DNA from: Henricia sp. BOLD:AAB3569
Taxonomy: Eukaryota > Echinodermata > Asteroidea > Spinulosida > Echinasteridae
Direction: 5' to 3'
Length of the DNA: 64,000 bases
NCBI GenBank assembly: GCA_037783545.1
Contig: JBBELK010000298.1
Coordinates: 2,294,001 to 2,358,000, forward strand
The notes under the pieces were generated by a model. That model had not been told where the DNA came from. It worked only from the letters and a program-made list of their open reading frames with translations, and did not search any database. The translations under genes and the position numbers were made by a program. Every line of letters starts with the position of its first letter. The stretch's first letter is position 1. This document shows, piece after piece, positions 50,756 through 61,879 of this stretch.

Positions 50756-51282
50756 AGCCTAGCATACATCGACATTGCAACTGGAAGCAACTAGTGGCAA
50801 CTGACGTTTCCGGCAACTAGAAGCAACTCGCAGCAACTGGGAGCAACTGATCAGTTGCTTAAAAAGGTCGATATACGTGCACTTGCAACTACTGGCAACT
50901 GGAAAAATCCTAGTTGCCGCGAGTTGCTCATGTTCTACTTTCTGGCAACTAGTTGTACCCAGTTGCGGTCAGTTGCGTCGATGTACGCGTACTTGCAACT
51001 AGTTGCTGTCAGTTGCTCGCGTGTATCTGATCCTGGCGCGCACATCGACAGCAACTGCAAGCAACAGTTCCTTCCAGTTGCGAGGTCAGTGTACCCTAGG
51101 TTTTACCGAGTTGCCATGTTGATGTGCGCGCTCTGGAAATGTAGACATGGCTGGATGCTCCCAGTTGCCGCTAGTTGCGCAACTGATCAGTTGCTGTTGA
51201 TGTGCATGCTAGGCACACATCAACAGCAACTGATCAGTTGAGTTGCTTCCAGTTGCAATGTCGATGTACGCTAGGCTTTAGT
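50756..51282. mobile_element. Foldback element densely packed with CAACTG/GTTGC words
   Basis: AAGCCTAGCATACATCGACA at the left faces TGTCGATGTACGCTAGGCTT at the right. The roughly 525 bp between contain a few dozen copies of GCAACT or AGTTGC, plus several CAACTGATCAGTTG palindromes and 'CATCGACAGCAACTG' blocks. No coding frame is meaningful. The repeated heptamers look like amplified subterminal binding sites. Confidence 0.85.
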
Positions 51283-51499
51283 GGCATGGCTTAAAAATGT
51301 TTCAGAACCATTTAAAAAAACTTTTTCCTGGCCATAACAACACCTTTTGTCATTTTTCTCTCATAAGTTCAGTATGAAGTTAGGTACAGGAATAAATTTG
51401 GTATCAATGGAATAATTTTTATCTTGATGTATATCTCAAAAAGCTAAATGGGGGATATTCCTTATTTTGCAGGGCAGGTCAAATATAGTGTTAGGAAAA

Positions 51500-51900
51500 A
51501 ATCTAACAATTTTTGAAAATTACATTTATTATTAATATGCTTGCCCAAGAGAAATGTTGGGATCTCATGGGAAAACCCGAGGGAGTATACCACTGTGCCT
51601 CAGAGCTCGGGTGGTAGAGCATCTGCTCAGTTTGCCAGAGGTATCGGGCTATAAACTGTATAGAATAGCTGCCATCTTGGGGCACATCTTTTGTTACTTA
51701 AACTGTTCAACAATGTAAGCACAATACGTGCAACCGTGCATGTCCTCGAGGAACAAAGAAACTGGCCCACAAGATGGCGGCTATTCGATACGGTCTATAG
51801 AATCCTGATGAAGACCGTATGATTTTTAATTCTCTCATCCTATATTTGGTTATTTCATTTCCATGGTGATTAGGCACCATATCAAGTATTGCATTCGTAA
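51500..51900. mobile_element. tRNA-like SINE remnant
   Basis: AGCTCGGGTGGTAGAGCATC fits a tRNA A box and D arm. GATTAGGCACCA downstream and 'CCATCTTG' recur in the related segment at 57120-57250, which retains a B box (GGGTTCCAATCC). Confidence 0.5.
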
Positions 51901-52500
51901 ATGCCTGTCGATCTGGTATATAAAAAGCGGTGATTTTTAGGGAAAATTAAAAAAACAATATTCAGGCTTATTGGAATTTTCTTCCAGTTTCTTGAACATG
52001 TATGTAAATGTACAGTCTATATTGCTTGAAAATAAATGCATACCTACCTTTAAAATTTCAGAGTCTACGCTTTTGTTCAATTTTACCGTGTCAGAAAATA
52101 CCCCCTTAACAAAAAGAAATTTCCTTTTTCATTGCATGTACGTATTATTCAGACCAAGACAATTTTTTAAAAATACTTTTGGTATAAAATTATTACATAT
52201 GTTCAAATTAATCCTATTCAAACAAAAATCATTTCTAAAGTGTCGCAAATTAAAGTAAAAAGTAGAACTAATAATACCATTTTGAAAGAAAAAAAAAACA
52301 AAATTGGCGATTCCGGTTCAAAAAAAAAATTGCAAAAACTGTCGAACGTTCTACTGAAATACCTATGTCACAAAATGCATTGCTATTGCCAAAAAGTGCA
52401 TTGACACATTCCCATCCTCCAAGCAAAAGGGGAATGCACTGCATGACGATAGCAGTGAATTTTGTGACATTTCACTTTCCACCCACCCCTGTATTCCGCT
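51900..52500. other. Intergenic, nothing recognised
   Basis: AT-rich sequence with no supported exon. 'AAAAAGTGCATTGACACATT' and 'GGGAATGCACTGCATGAC' near 52393-52445 form a weak inverted pair. Confidence 0.4.
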
Positions 52501-52514
52501 ATACTGCACATCCC

Positions 52515-52650
52515 CCAATTGATTAATCATAACAAATGACACATCACTGTAAAGAGGAATAACAGGGCTTTCCAATGATACTAAATTCAAGGGAAATGAT
52601 TTAGTAACAAGAGAGAAATCGTCAGTCAAACATGACTTTCCGAACTTTTT
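52515..52650. repeat. Empty-site paralogue of 47985-48260
   Basis: Contains CATCCCCCAATTGATTAATC uninterrupted, with the single TTAA at 52523-52526, where the paralogue carries the 133-bp element. Confidence 0.9.
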
Positions 52651-52699
52651 CATTTCATCTTTTGTTAGTTGCCTAGGCAATGGCTCCACACTAAAAATC

Positions 52700-54900
52700 A
52701 CTAAACCGTGTCCCAGGCCTGTGCTTTTGTAATGTTACCTTTTCGATGGCCATGATGTTTAGAGCCAATTACCATGGAAACACGTCACACTTCGGCTTTA
52801 AGCCGATCGAGAGGAAGAGGGTGTGAAATTATCTTAATTAAACAATTAAGGAGACGAAGTCGAGAATTATTACTTGGCCACACTTTTAGGGACACTTTCT
52901 TCATCACTGGCAAAAGGTGTGGTCTGATTTATCCCATTTTAAAAAAATATCATACACCTGTTGCTGTTTTCAAAGATATGCAAATCAGTCAAGACGTTTT
53001 CCAGTCATGCCTGGGTTGCGTTCGAAATATTTACGCGAATATTTGAAACGTTCGCCAACAACGGGTCCCCGGCTTTTTATAGACAAGTAAGTGCACAAAA
53101 ACACTGTAACCAGTGCCGAACGTTGGGGGACGTTCGCCAAACGCAGTCGGCCCCGTTGCAAGTTGAGGGTCAAAGGGTACGTGACGTCACTCACGTAAGC
53201 AAATGGTGGCGAGCAAGTGTGTTTACGAACGAACGGCGCCACGTTCTGTCCTGGAATTTCAGCTTTTTGACTCTGTTTTATTAGGTTTTATCGGGTATTT
53301 TTTGTAGTTACATTAATTTAATATAGTGGAGCAGTGCACATTATGATTTGGTAAGTAAATGGCTAAAAAATCATTCGTAACAGTGGGCGTGCAGGCGAAG
53401 AAGTTGAAGCACGCTAGCCCCGCGATCGAGCAGTGCTTCGGGAAAACCCTCAGCCCTGTCGTCTAATGTACTCCAAATCTGTGGCAAACTCACGCAAATG
53501 AAATTTGTCCCATGGCTCTGAAATTTGCTCAATAGGTGCACTCACCCCAGTTTGCAAATATTCCGAAGAGTACGCATCGATCCGATGTCTAGTTTCGGTA
53601 AAATCGTGGGGAAAGTTTGAGACCCCATACCGACTTTCACCAAAAATCAAATGCGCGAGAGCGGAGAGGTCAACACTAGACTGGTTCCACGTCCCCAATT
53701 TACTTCCCTACCATGCACGGATACCCAGGATTCTCTATGTTATGACATACCGGTAGGTCTATAAACCACGTAAAAATGTTAGGGTAACTGCAGGTTTATT
53801 TGATCGCGATGGGAATTTGACCAGCCTTAATTAAAAACGTAATTAAATATTAAACAACTAGGCCTACACTGAAATCGTAACTAATTACCTATAGAATGTC
53901 TTGTTTATAAAGACATGTCCTCTGTGGCATTTTGGGTACGGACCCAATATAGCTCAAACAATAAAAATAAAATGAGTTTGAAACATGAAATAAAGAAGCG
54001 TTGTGATTTTGGGAGCCAGTAAAAAGTACACCGTCACGCGTCAGTTTGGATGGAATGGTGATTTCAATGAACCTTTATTCATTTTGCATGCTGCTGATTT
54101 GAACATTAAAAAAAAATCGCCGGTCAAAAAAAGCTGTCTTGTGTTCAAACACAATGGGTAGTCGAATAACGCATCATTATTTCACTTCACTGCTTGGATA
54201 TTCGATCACTGAATGCTTTGCTGAGACGCGTGTGTTTTTTTGTCTTTTGTCCCAGTAAACTTATGGATGTACAGGTGTGTATGTTGAAAGTTTTTACGAT
54301 GTGAATGTGCATGTTGCAATAAAATTGCATTGGACGAATAATGCAACACTATAGTTGATTTCCACATCATCAAGACCTCATCTTGGTGGCAAAGCTTGGG
54401 GCTTGATGCAAGGCAATTAGTCTGTGAACACCCTTTTCATGTAGTGGCTGTTTCTCATTTTGCCTCGACATTGAAATAACACACAATAATTCCCAGCTGG
54501 TTGGGTCCTCTAGTGGTTTTACATGTAGATGTCTATGATTGGAAAATATTTAAAAAGGAATACTTTCAACACTGTTTTTTGAAGCAAAGATTTTCTCTCA
54601 CGTGATTTTTCGACGAAGCTTTTTCTCTGCAGATTTTTCCAGCACTAGATTGTGTTGTACTGGTGACTGGTGATTTAAAGTTTTGTGCTACATGTTTCAA
54701 GTATTTGATTAATTTGCCATTTTGTTCTGTATGTTGACAGTTCTACATGTACGTCTAAAAGTTTTAAAATGTAAAATGACTCAAAATGTGTGTAGCCTAC
54801 ATGTACTATGTAAACATTTGGAAAAGTAAGTGCGAATTCTATTCCCAGCACTAAATTGTGTTGCACTTTGATAAATGCTAAGTACATATAATTTAACACC
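52700..54900. other. Intergenic or 5' region of the 55320 gene
   Basis: Sequence at 53030-53720 is richer in CG dinucleotides than its surroundings and could include a promoter or non-coding first exon for the gene at 55320, but no boundary can be fixed. Short open frames here have no family resemblance. 'GTACTTTGATAAATGC' type sequence at 54640-54900 holds a loosely repeated block (ACTAAATTGTGTTGCAC). Confidence 0.35.
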
Positions 54901-55319
54901 TTTGTTTTTCCTTTTATTACCTTCTATGTAGGTATTGACGGCTGGATGAAGTGAAAACCACTTGCACCATGCACTCATGTGGTTTGAGTTGATTTGAACA
55001 ATGATGCACTCCATATTGCCCAAACTCTTCAATTAACATCACAGCATGAACCTAATGCAGCTGTATTCAAGCAAGTGGCCGTTATGAGGAAACCGAGTAT
55101 TACTAACCTTGCCAGCGAGATTGTTTTTCGTCACTTCACGAACCGTCAGTATTCACAAAATTCATTTTCTAGTATTCAAAAGTCTTCCAGCTGACGAAAA
55201 GAAAATTGTGACTGCGAAATGTTGCTCTGCAAGATTTATACATTTTTAACATGCTGTACCACACGTGCCTATTTTTGTGATATGAACTGCATGTAGAAAT
55301 ACCGTACTCTCGTTGTTTT

Positions 55320-56537
55320 ATGATGTCTCAAGAGTACGCTGTAACGGGTAAGCCCCCGAGTGGGACACCCGGCAACAGTCGTAACAGAACTCCGTCCACG
55401 ACCCCGCGATCTGGGGCAGCTGTCCCCGGCCAGTCTTCAAAGCCGCAAGGGTTGTCGTTGGTCAACAAAGACACCCAAGCAACCTTACGACGAAAGATGG
55501 AACGACTCAAATCGGAGCTTGAGCCGAAAAATCCTAAGCCCAGTCGGGGTGCTTCCGGCGATGCCAAACCCCTCCCGAACAATCGTGCCTCAAAACCTCT
55601 CCTCAAGAGAAACTCTACAGGCAATCTTTCGAGAAGCCTTAGCCTTGAGAATGCATCTGCTAAAGTCCGAACACCTCCCGAAAATCAAGCAAATAATAAT
55701 CTCTCTCGAAGATTAATTGGTCAATCTGATTCCAAACTATCAAAATCATTCCCTAGCAGACGATTAAGTGCTAGTGGTGATTCTAAACCAGCAAAACCAA
55801 AACCTGTACCAGCTCCTAGAACATCCACCAGAAACAACTCTAAATCCAACCTACCGAAAACCTTTACCTCTCAACAAGACCAACATGAAAGTCCCCCGGA
55901 ATCCTTTTCAAACTTTCCTCTAAAGAGGACTAAAACCTTCTTGGTCAAAAAGGGCCAGTCACCTGCATCGCCTAACATTCCAATCATTAGTGGATCTCCG
56001 AAGGCCGAGATTGTAAAAACAGCTGTTGTTGTTGATAATGTAACACCAAGGAGAAACCTGGCAAATACTGCTTTTAACGATGCATGTCGGGTCTCCGTAA
56101 CCACGGCTGGTGATGGAGATGCTAGTAACGCAGCCGTGAAAACGGAAGAAACGCCAAACCCACAATCGCCCACATGTACTGAGAGAATTTCCTTCCCAAA
56201 TCATGACATTAAGAGTGGACAGGGAGATGTGGAATTTGAGAATAATGGAATTACTGGCAGTGATGGACACCCAAAGATGAATGAAACTCTAACATTAACG
56301 CACACTGAGAATAGATTTCCTGAGAACACGGGTGATACTCGGGGTGAAATTGAGCCCCTAGTACAACCACAGAGGGACTCTGTTGTTGGAGCAGGCCTAC
56401 CATCACTGGATGCAGAAATCAACAAGCAAAATATGGAAGAGAATTCACCTCTTCACGCGGTGTCGTTGGACAGTATTTTGATGGAGAGCTCAATTCCTGA
56501 TGTTAGACAGAGTGAATTGAGGAACTCAACTGTCCAG
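55320..56537 (+). CDS. 5' coding exon of a proline/serine-rich protein (406 codons)
   Basis: ATG at 55320 is preceded in frame by TGA (55278-55280). The frame runs 406 codons to the donor GTCCAG|GTAAGG (phase 0); the unspliced frame continues into intronic sequence to 56681. Visible: S/T/P- and Arg-rich disordered sequence, an N-terminal SGTPGNSRNRTPSTTPRSG, a short charged helix (ATLRRKMERLKSELEPK), LLKRNSTGNLSRSLSLENAS, an SH3-ligand-like AKPKPVPAPRTS, a basic LKRTKTFLVKKG and an acidic C-terminal half. The composition fits the N-terminal part of a scaffold or Rho-regulator type protein, but no domain is complete and I do not name a family. Low repeat content and codon-like GC support a real exon. 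The rest of the gene is not identified with confidence. Confidence 0.8.
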
Positions 56538-56704
56538 GTAAGGCTAATTTTTTTCTTCTTCAATTTATGCAACCATCTACATTCAGTAAACTTTACAATG
56601 ATGCTTGTTTTAAGTTTATACGATATTCAGAAGTGGTGTTATGGTTCACTGAATCTGGCAATGTCTGAATATAAAATTTGAGAAATCTGGATTGAAAGTC
56701 AAAC

Positions 56705-56935
56705 GCCGTGTTCGCATTGGACTTGTTTTTTGGAGGATTTACCGAGACGATGATAAAATGAAAATGGCTAAATTTTACTGCTGTCTGCAGTAAAATTTTA
56801 CCGAGACTGTGGGAGAGCATGCGCAGTGTCCCTTCGCAGTTTGACATTCACGACCCGGACGTATGCTTCCAGAGCGCTTTTAACAACTTTTTGTCTCGAG
56901 GGGGCGAGGGGGATTAGGGAAGTTCCCTGGAAAAG
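56705..56935. repeat. Interspersed repeat shared with 3655-3990
   Basis: 'TTCGCATTGGACTT', 'AAAATTTTACCGAGAC', 'GGGAGAGCATGCGCAGTGTC' and 'TTCCAGAGCGCTTT' correspond to the left-window repeat. In the intron after the 55320 exon. Confidence 0.65.
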
Positions 56936-57119
56936 TAACCGCTCTGTATCGGAATCTTGCAGACTTTATGGCCCATTTGTGGTGAATGGTCACAAAAATT
57001 GTAACAGCCAAAATTCTTCAAAAATCTATATAAAATTTGCATTTATTTGGCCTGGGCAAAGATCAAACCGGTTGTTATTGTCTTGATAATTGTAAATATA
57101 TTATAAGCTGCAAAAAAAC

Positions 57120-57250
57120 CCAGGGGAGTGTACTACATGCCACAGCACATTTGGTGTACATGTATAGCAACTGCCAAGTGTATCAGAGGTCTCGGGTTCC
57201 AATCCAGATGACTGTCATCTTTTTGGTGAATAGGCACCACACCATATATG
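57120..57250 (+). mobile_element. tRNA-like SINE remnant with B box
   Basis: GGGTTCCAATCC fits a B box; 'GCCAAGTGTATCAGAGG' and 'GAATAGGCACCA' are shared with 51630-51880. Confidence 0.5.
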
Positions 57251-57639
57251 AGAAAAATGAAAAGCCATAAAAATCAAACCAAAGAATACCTTCACTTCAA
57301 AACACATACCGGTACATGTACTTGTATGTAACATGGTGAATGTCGGCTGTAAAAATAAATTTATTCAGTGAAAATGTCTGCATCTGCATACATACATGTA
57401 TGTACACACACATGCAGATGATTTTTGCATTCTACATACACTGTATACCAGCATATTGTTGTGCCGAAAACAAATTCATCATACGTCCAACTGCCTTAAA
57501 ACTGCTTTGTAAAGCACACACATTTTGATGATACGTTGTTTTTGCATGTAAAAAGCAATATTATAGTGTCTGTTATTTTTCAAAATTATGATCTGCATAA
57601 TGCATAATATTTAGAAAAAGAAATTACTATCAATGCTAG

Positions 57640-57960
57640 AATAGGGCGACAAATCGTGTGTAAAAAAGGTATATTAGGGCGACCTGCTCAATAGGGCGAC
57701 ATTTTGGTGTCGCCCTAATATTTTTGAGTTTAAAATTAATTTTTTAAGGTCAAAAACCATTTTTTTTAGGTCGAGAACCATTTTTATCGGGACTGGAGCT
57801 GTTTCTCTTCGGTCTGCAACCATTTTTGGAAGCTTTGGGTAAAAAAATAAGGTGTCATTTTGAGTCACTCTTGCCGAAATTTTGGTGGTCTCCGGTGAGA
57901 GTCTTCCCGAAATGTCGCCCCATTGCGGCATTCAGCGTTGTTTAAACACTTACGATCATT
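57640..57960. repeat. 'AGGGCGAC' repeat region
   Basis: AGGGCGACA-type words at 57645, 57676 and 57692 face CGCCCTAATA (57711) and TGTCGCCC (57914), giving nested inverted pairs: a degraded foldback element. Confidence 0.5.
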
Positions 57961-58048
57961 CATAATGCATTAATCGTTTTTATTAAATATTTTGATTTGT
58001 GGGGGACAAAATATCGCATTAAAGGTGTCAAGTAAAAATCATTTCCAG

Positions 58049-58230
58049 CAAAAGTGCCTCCATCACCTGCAACTCCATAAATTATTCCTATTTTCTCACA
58101 CTATTAATTTCAAAGCCTTTGAAAAATGCACTCTAACCCCCACCACAACAGGTGCTTGTTGTGTGTGCCATGACAAACTAGGCATTTTTAATTCTGTTGG
58201 TTGTCATGTGAGATGCCTGGATGAAAATGA
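58049..58230 (+). CDS. Weak candidate exon with a zinc-finger-like Cys pattern
   Basis: Between an acceptor TTTCCAG|CAA and a weak donor GA|GTAATA, one frame reads HTINFKAFEKCTLT followed by GACCVCHDKLGIFNSVGCHV and RCLDENE. The H...CxxC...G..GC spacing recalls the first half of a C1-type zinc finger. It would accept phase 0 from the 55320 exon. The rest of a C1 domain is absent and the upstream part is poor, so it may be chance. Confidence 0.2.
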
Positions 58231-58340
58231 GTAATACCTGTAGATGTGGGGAAAAAAAGATAATATTCAGGTACACGTAATTTTCAAACATTTTTTTTCG
58301 CCATGCTGAGTTGGACTTAATGGCTTTTTAACATGTTTAA

Positions 58341-58737
58341 AGGCAGAACACATGATTGGTAAACCGTTGCAAATGGTTTTATCTCCCTGTGTGATTGAAG
58401 ATATGCATATAATTAGAACCAACCTGAGCAAAAAAACGTTTGAGAAAACAGTCAAAAAAGGCTTTACGGTCACTTCGCCCCAAAACCATTTCGCCCTTAA
58501 CCACTTTGCCCTGAACCACGGCTGCCTGTGCACGAAGTGTTTTGGGGCGAGGTGGTGTAAGGACGATGTGGTTTGGGGCGAAGTGGTGCAGGGCGAAATG
58601 ATTTTGGGGCGAAGTAAATTTGACTCATTTCTCAAAAAATATAGCACTTTAGACAAAACCGTGTTTATATTGTGTAAGTTATGTGTAAATCTGTGAATAT
58701 TTCTGGTTTTCGAGATTACCAATGATGTGTTCTAACT
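58341..58737. mobile_element. TTAA MITE with 'GGGCGAAGTGG' modules, complete (397 bp)
   Basis: TTAA at 58337-58340 and 58738-58741. Ends AGGCAGAACACATGATTGG and ACCAATGATGTGTTCTAACT are inverted with one small gap. The interior has the typical inverted clusters of CCACTTCGCCC and GGGCGAAGTGG. Confidence 0.92.
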
Positions 58738-59159
58738 TTAAATATACACTTTCTGAGGCAAACTTTTCCAACATGCTCCATCCTCTTAAATTTCATGAGG
58801 CTTGTATTATTAGCTGTGTCCACACTGTAGTGAATTGCGAAGGAATTAGGTTTTGCAGTGGTTTTGCGGCAGTTGAACGGCAATAAAACGGCAGCAGAAC
58901 GGCAAAAATGCTCTAGTGTGGATGCTACTACCGTATATTGTGCACTAAATAACCAGTACAACTTTGGAACAAAGTTTGCTATTGTGCTCCTCCAGTTAGC
59001 TTCAGTGCTCTTTGAAATGTGCACAAAATCAAGGCAAGAGTGACCTGCCTTTTATTTTTATAATACCCGGTACATTGTACTTGTATGGTACAGATTTTGT
59101 TGAAATAGACAGTGGCCGAATACATAAAAACTAGCAATTGCTTTTTCTAGGCTTTTACA

Positions 59160-59720
59160 TGTACTTACATTCTTATACATAAAAATAAGCAAGTGCTCAC
59201 AAGCAAATGCTTCTACTTTGAAGCAAAAGCAAGAGCTAATTTCCTCCGAGCTAATTTCCTCCAAGCAAAACCTTCCCAGATTAGCAATTGCTTAAAAACG
59301 TATACCACATAAAAACAAGCTTTTACTTTTGCCACTTAGCGTCTATCTCTGTAAAAGCCAATATTTTCGCGTACAGATATTTTCGCGCATTTCAACATCA
59401 CTGACATTTTCGCGAGTTGTTATTTTCGCGGATGGAAATTATGTTTTGTTTCAGGGATCGCCACAATTGTTGCAAACAATATTTGCGCGGGTTGTTATTT
59501 TTGCGGGCTCTGTCTGGTGCGCGAAATGTGCGAAAATAAAACCACCGCGAATATTTCAGCTTTTACAGTATTCCACGCGCACCTTGATGAATAGCGCTAT
59601 TGTTCAGAACCCCAAGCAATTGCTTTTAAAAGAAAAAGCTGTCAGCCGAAGCAAAGGGGTATAAAAACGTTTTCAAGCAATTGCTTTTGCGTTTGCTTCT
59701 GCTTGATGAGCTTATAAATG
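59160..59720. repeat. Split element of AGCAA(A/T)GC words
   Basis: Numerous AAGCAATTGCTT, AAGCAAATGCTT and GAAGCAAAAGC words occur on either side of the 59349-59570 element, in inverted arrangement (CTAGCAATTGC at 59130 and GCAGTTGCTAG at 59746). This indicates an older foldback element of about 620 bp interrupted by a younger insertion. Confidence 0.65.
59349..59570. mobile_element. MITE with TGTAAAAGC ends and TTTTCGCG motifs, copy 1
   Basis: TGTAAAAGCCAATATTTTCG at the left and GCGAATATTTCAGCTTTTACA at the right (quoted in part) are inverted. TATTTTCGCG repeats throughout. Inverted full copy at 61671-61872. Nested in the AGCAATTGCT element. Confidence 0.85.
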
Positions 59721-60095
59721 CTTTTGCGCGATGCTTCTTCTTCTCAGCAGTTGCTAGTTTCTATTCATCCCATTACACTAAGTATCTTATAATCACATTT
59801 TGCATACAGTTTCCTTAGACCTTCCTTCCTCCATGCTTAGACATTATCACAAAAAAATCCTTATTCATTAAATTTCTCAATATTCTGTTAAAATACAGAT
59901 AGTGATGCATCGACCAATCCTCATAGGTCCAAGTATTTACAAAAATTAGCAAGACAGGTGCATCAATATGCTTGATATTATTGATAGTGACTGTGGGAGT
60001 TAGCGTAATTGGGAGGAATGTTTGAACGTGGGTAGTCACACATGGACAGCATTTTCCTCCAAGGCATGTAATTTACCAAATGTCCATACATTAGT

Positions 60096-60295
60096 TGGGG
60101 GGTGTTATGGCCGAGCGGTCTAGTGCGTCGAACTTAAGTTCCTGAGCTAGTACTAGAATGTAGGTTCGATTCCTGGCCGTGACGGGTTGTGGCACCTGTG
60201 CCCTTGAGCAAGGCACTCAACCACACTTGCTCCCATTCCTGTAATTGGCGGTCACTCCGCTGTTGGATGTGGTAAATAAATAAATAAATAAATAG
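60096..60295 (+). mobile_element. tRNA-Leu-like SINE
   Basis: The head TGTTATGGCCGAGCGGTCTA has a class II tRNA A box. An anticodon-loop-like CTTAAGT lies in a GAACTTAAGTTC hairpin (anticodon TAA, leucine-like). The B box is GGTTCGATTCC. The body has 'CCTTGAGCAAGGCACTCAAC' and the tail is (AAATA)n. TAGTT flanks both sides (60092 and 60292) as a possible short target duplication. Confidence 0.85.
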
Positions 60296-61660
60296 TTTGA
60301 GAAGGAAGAAGATTGAGAAAAAAAAAAAAGGTCTGCAACAATTTTACAAGTTCTTACAATTGAGTATACTGGTAGTGCATGCGGCTTGCCATACATACAT
60401 TTATAAATACCGGGTATAAAAGAAATTAATTACATTGGACTGGCATTTCAGAGTATTGGAAAGTCATTAAAAGAAATTTCATTGGACTCGTATGGTGTTC
60501 ATTTTATAATGATGAGTGGTCATTCATTATTAAGAACAAAGACAACTATTACAATTTAATAGTTGGGAAATATAAGTGATTTTCAAGACGGCGGAGTATT
60601 CATTACAGTAATGAATTTTTAATTGTACAGGCTTTGAAATCCAATTTAAAAAAACAGAGCTAGCACAGATTCCACTGACGGTGCATGTAAGATTTACTTG
60701 TGACAAATACCGTAGTTGTGCAAAAATAAATTAAAAACAGGCAAGTGAACAACGAGGTTTAATTTAATGAATGAAATAATAGTACACATTTTTACCTTCT
60801 TCAAACAGTGGGGAGTAGTGCTTGAAGAGACAGATTGGAGGTCGTTGGGGCTCCAGATACCAACAATTTGTAAAGAATACGGACAGATGGCTTGGGCGAT
60901 CTTGGTTCAGTCATGGTTCAGTTCATCCACATGTAGTAGACAGCTGCCAAGTGGTATTAACCTCATGTGTTATGATTACGTGCAATCTGGCCGTGCAGTA
61001 TTAACTTTGGTCGAAAAACTCAATTTATGATACCATCAAGCACAGAGATCAATCAGAACTTGCGATTCTTGTTTTGAGCAATGTGCCAGAATACGTTCGC
61101 ATGGGTGGGAAAAATCAAAGTTGAGTAAAACAAAAAAGAGACGGGAAAAACATTCTTTGTTTACATGAAAATAATTTTATAACGAAATTCAGAAAGGAAG
61201 TAGTACAAAATCAAGTACAGAATCCAGTTGACAACATTGTTGTTTGTACAGAGCAACAAAAGAAACGCAATATTCTTTGATTGATTAAAAAAAAACAAAT
61301 ATGAGAGCGGAAATTTTCAGCACACTTCAGTGTTATGCAGTAATGCACAATAAAGCTGTTATATTTCGATGTCAGTTTACAATTTTTTTTCTTCAAATTT
61401 GCGTTTCTTCTGTTGCACTCGGTATGTACCAGGGCTCGAAATACCCACTGGACCCGTGGACCGAGGCCAGTAATTTAAACCTCGGTCTAGTGCTTTCTCT
61501 ACCGTACTAGACCAGCGGTCCAGTGCATTTTTAAAATAACGAACAGTAAATCCACGTTCCTTGTGGCTTTGGTCTTGTAAAAATAGCGTCGGTCCAGTAA
61601 ATGATTTAAGCTACTAAACCTGTGGTCTAGCAGATTTTTTCATGAAATTCGAGCCCTGTG
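60296..61660. other. Intergenic, no gene recognised
   Basis: Short frames (for example 60767-61030) have no family resemblance. 'CTCGAAATACC' (61435) and 'GAATTCGAGCCC'-like GAAATTCGAGCCCTG (61644) with GGTCTAGTGC/GGTCCAG words (61486-61625) form an inverted pair, a small foldback element. Confidence 0.4.
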
Positions 61661-61670
61661 TACTACTACT

Positions 61671-61872
61671 ATAAAAGCTGAAAAATTCGGGGTGGTTTTA
61701 TTTTCGCGCATTTCGCGCACCAGACAGAGCCCGTGAAAATAACAACCCGCGAAAATATTGTTTGCAACAATTGTGGCGATCCCTGAAACAAAAATAATTT
61801 CCATCCGCGAAAATAAAGTGATGTTGAAATGCACGAAAATATCTGTACGCGAAAATATTGGCTTTTACAGTA
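61671..61872. mobile_element. MITE with TGTAAAAGC ends, copy 2 (inverted)
   Basis: Reverse-oriented copy of 59349-59570: CGCGCACCAGACAGAGCCCG, TTGTTTGCAACAATTGTGGC and AATATTGGCTTTTACAGTA appear in inverse order. Only minor differences. Confidence 0.85.
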
Positions 61873-61879
61873 CATGTAT

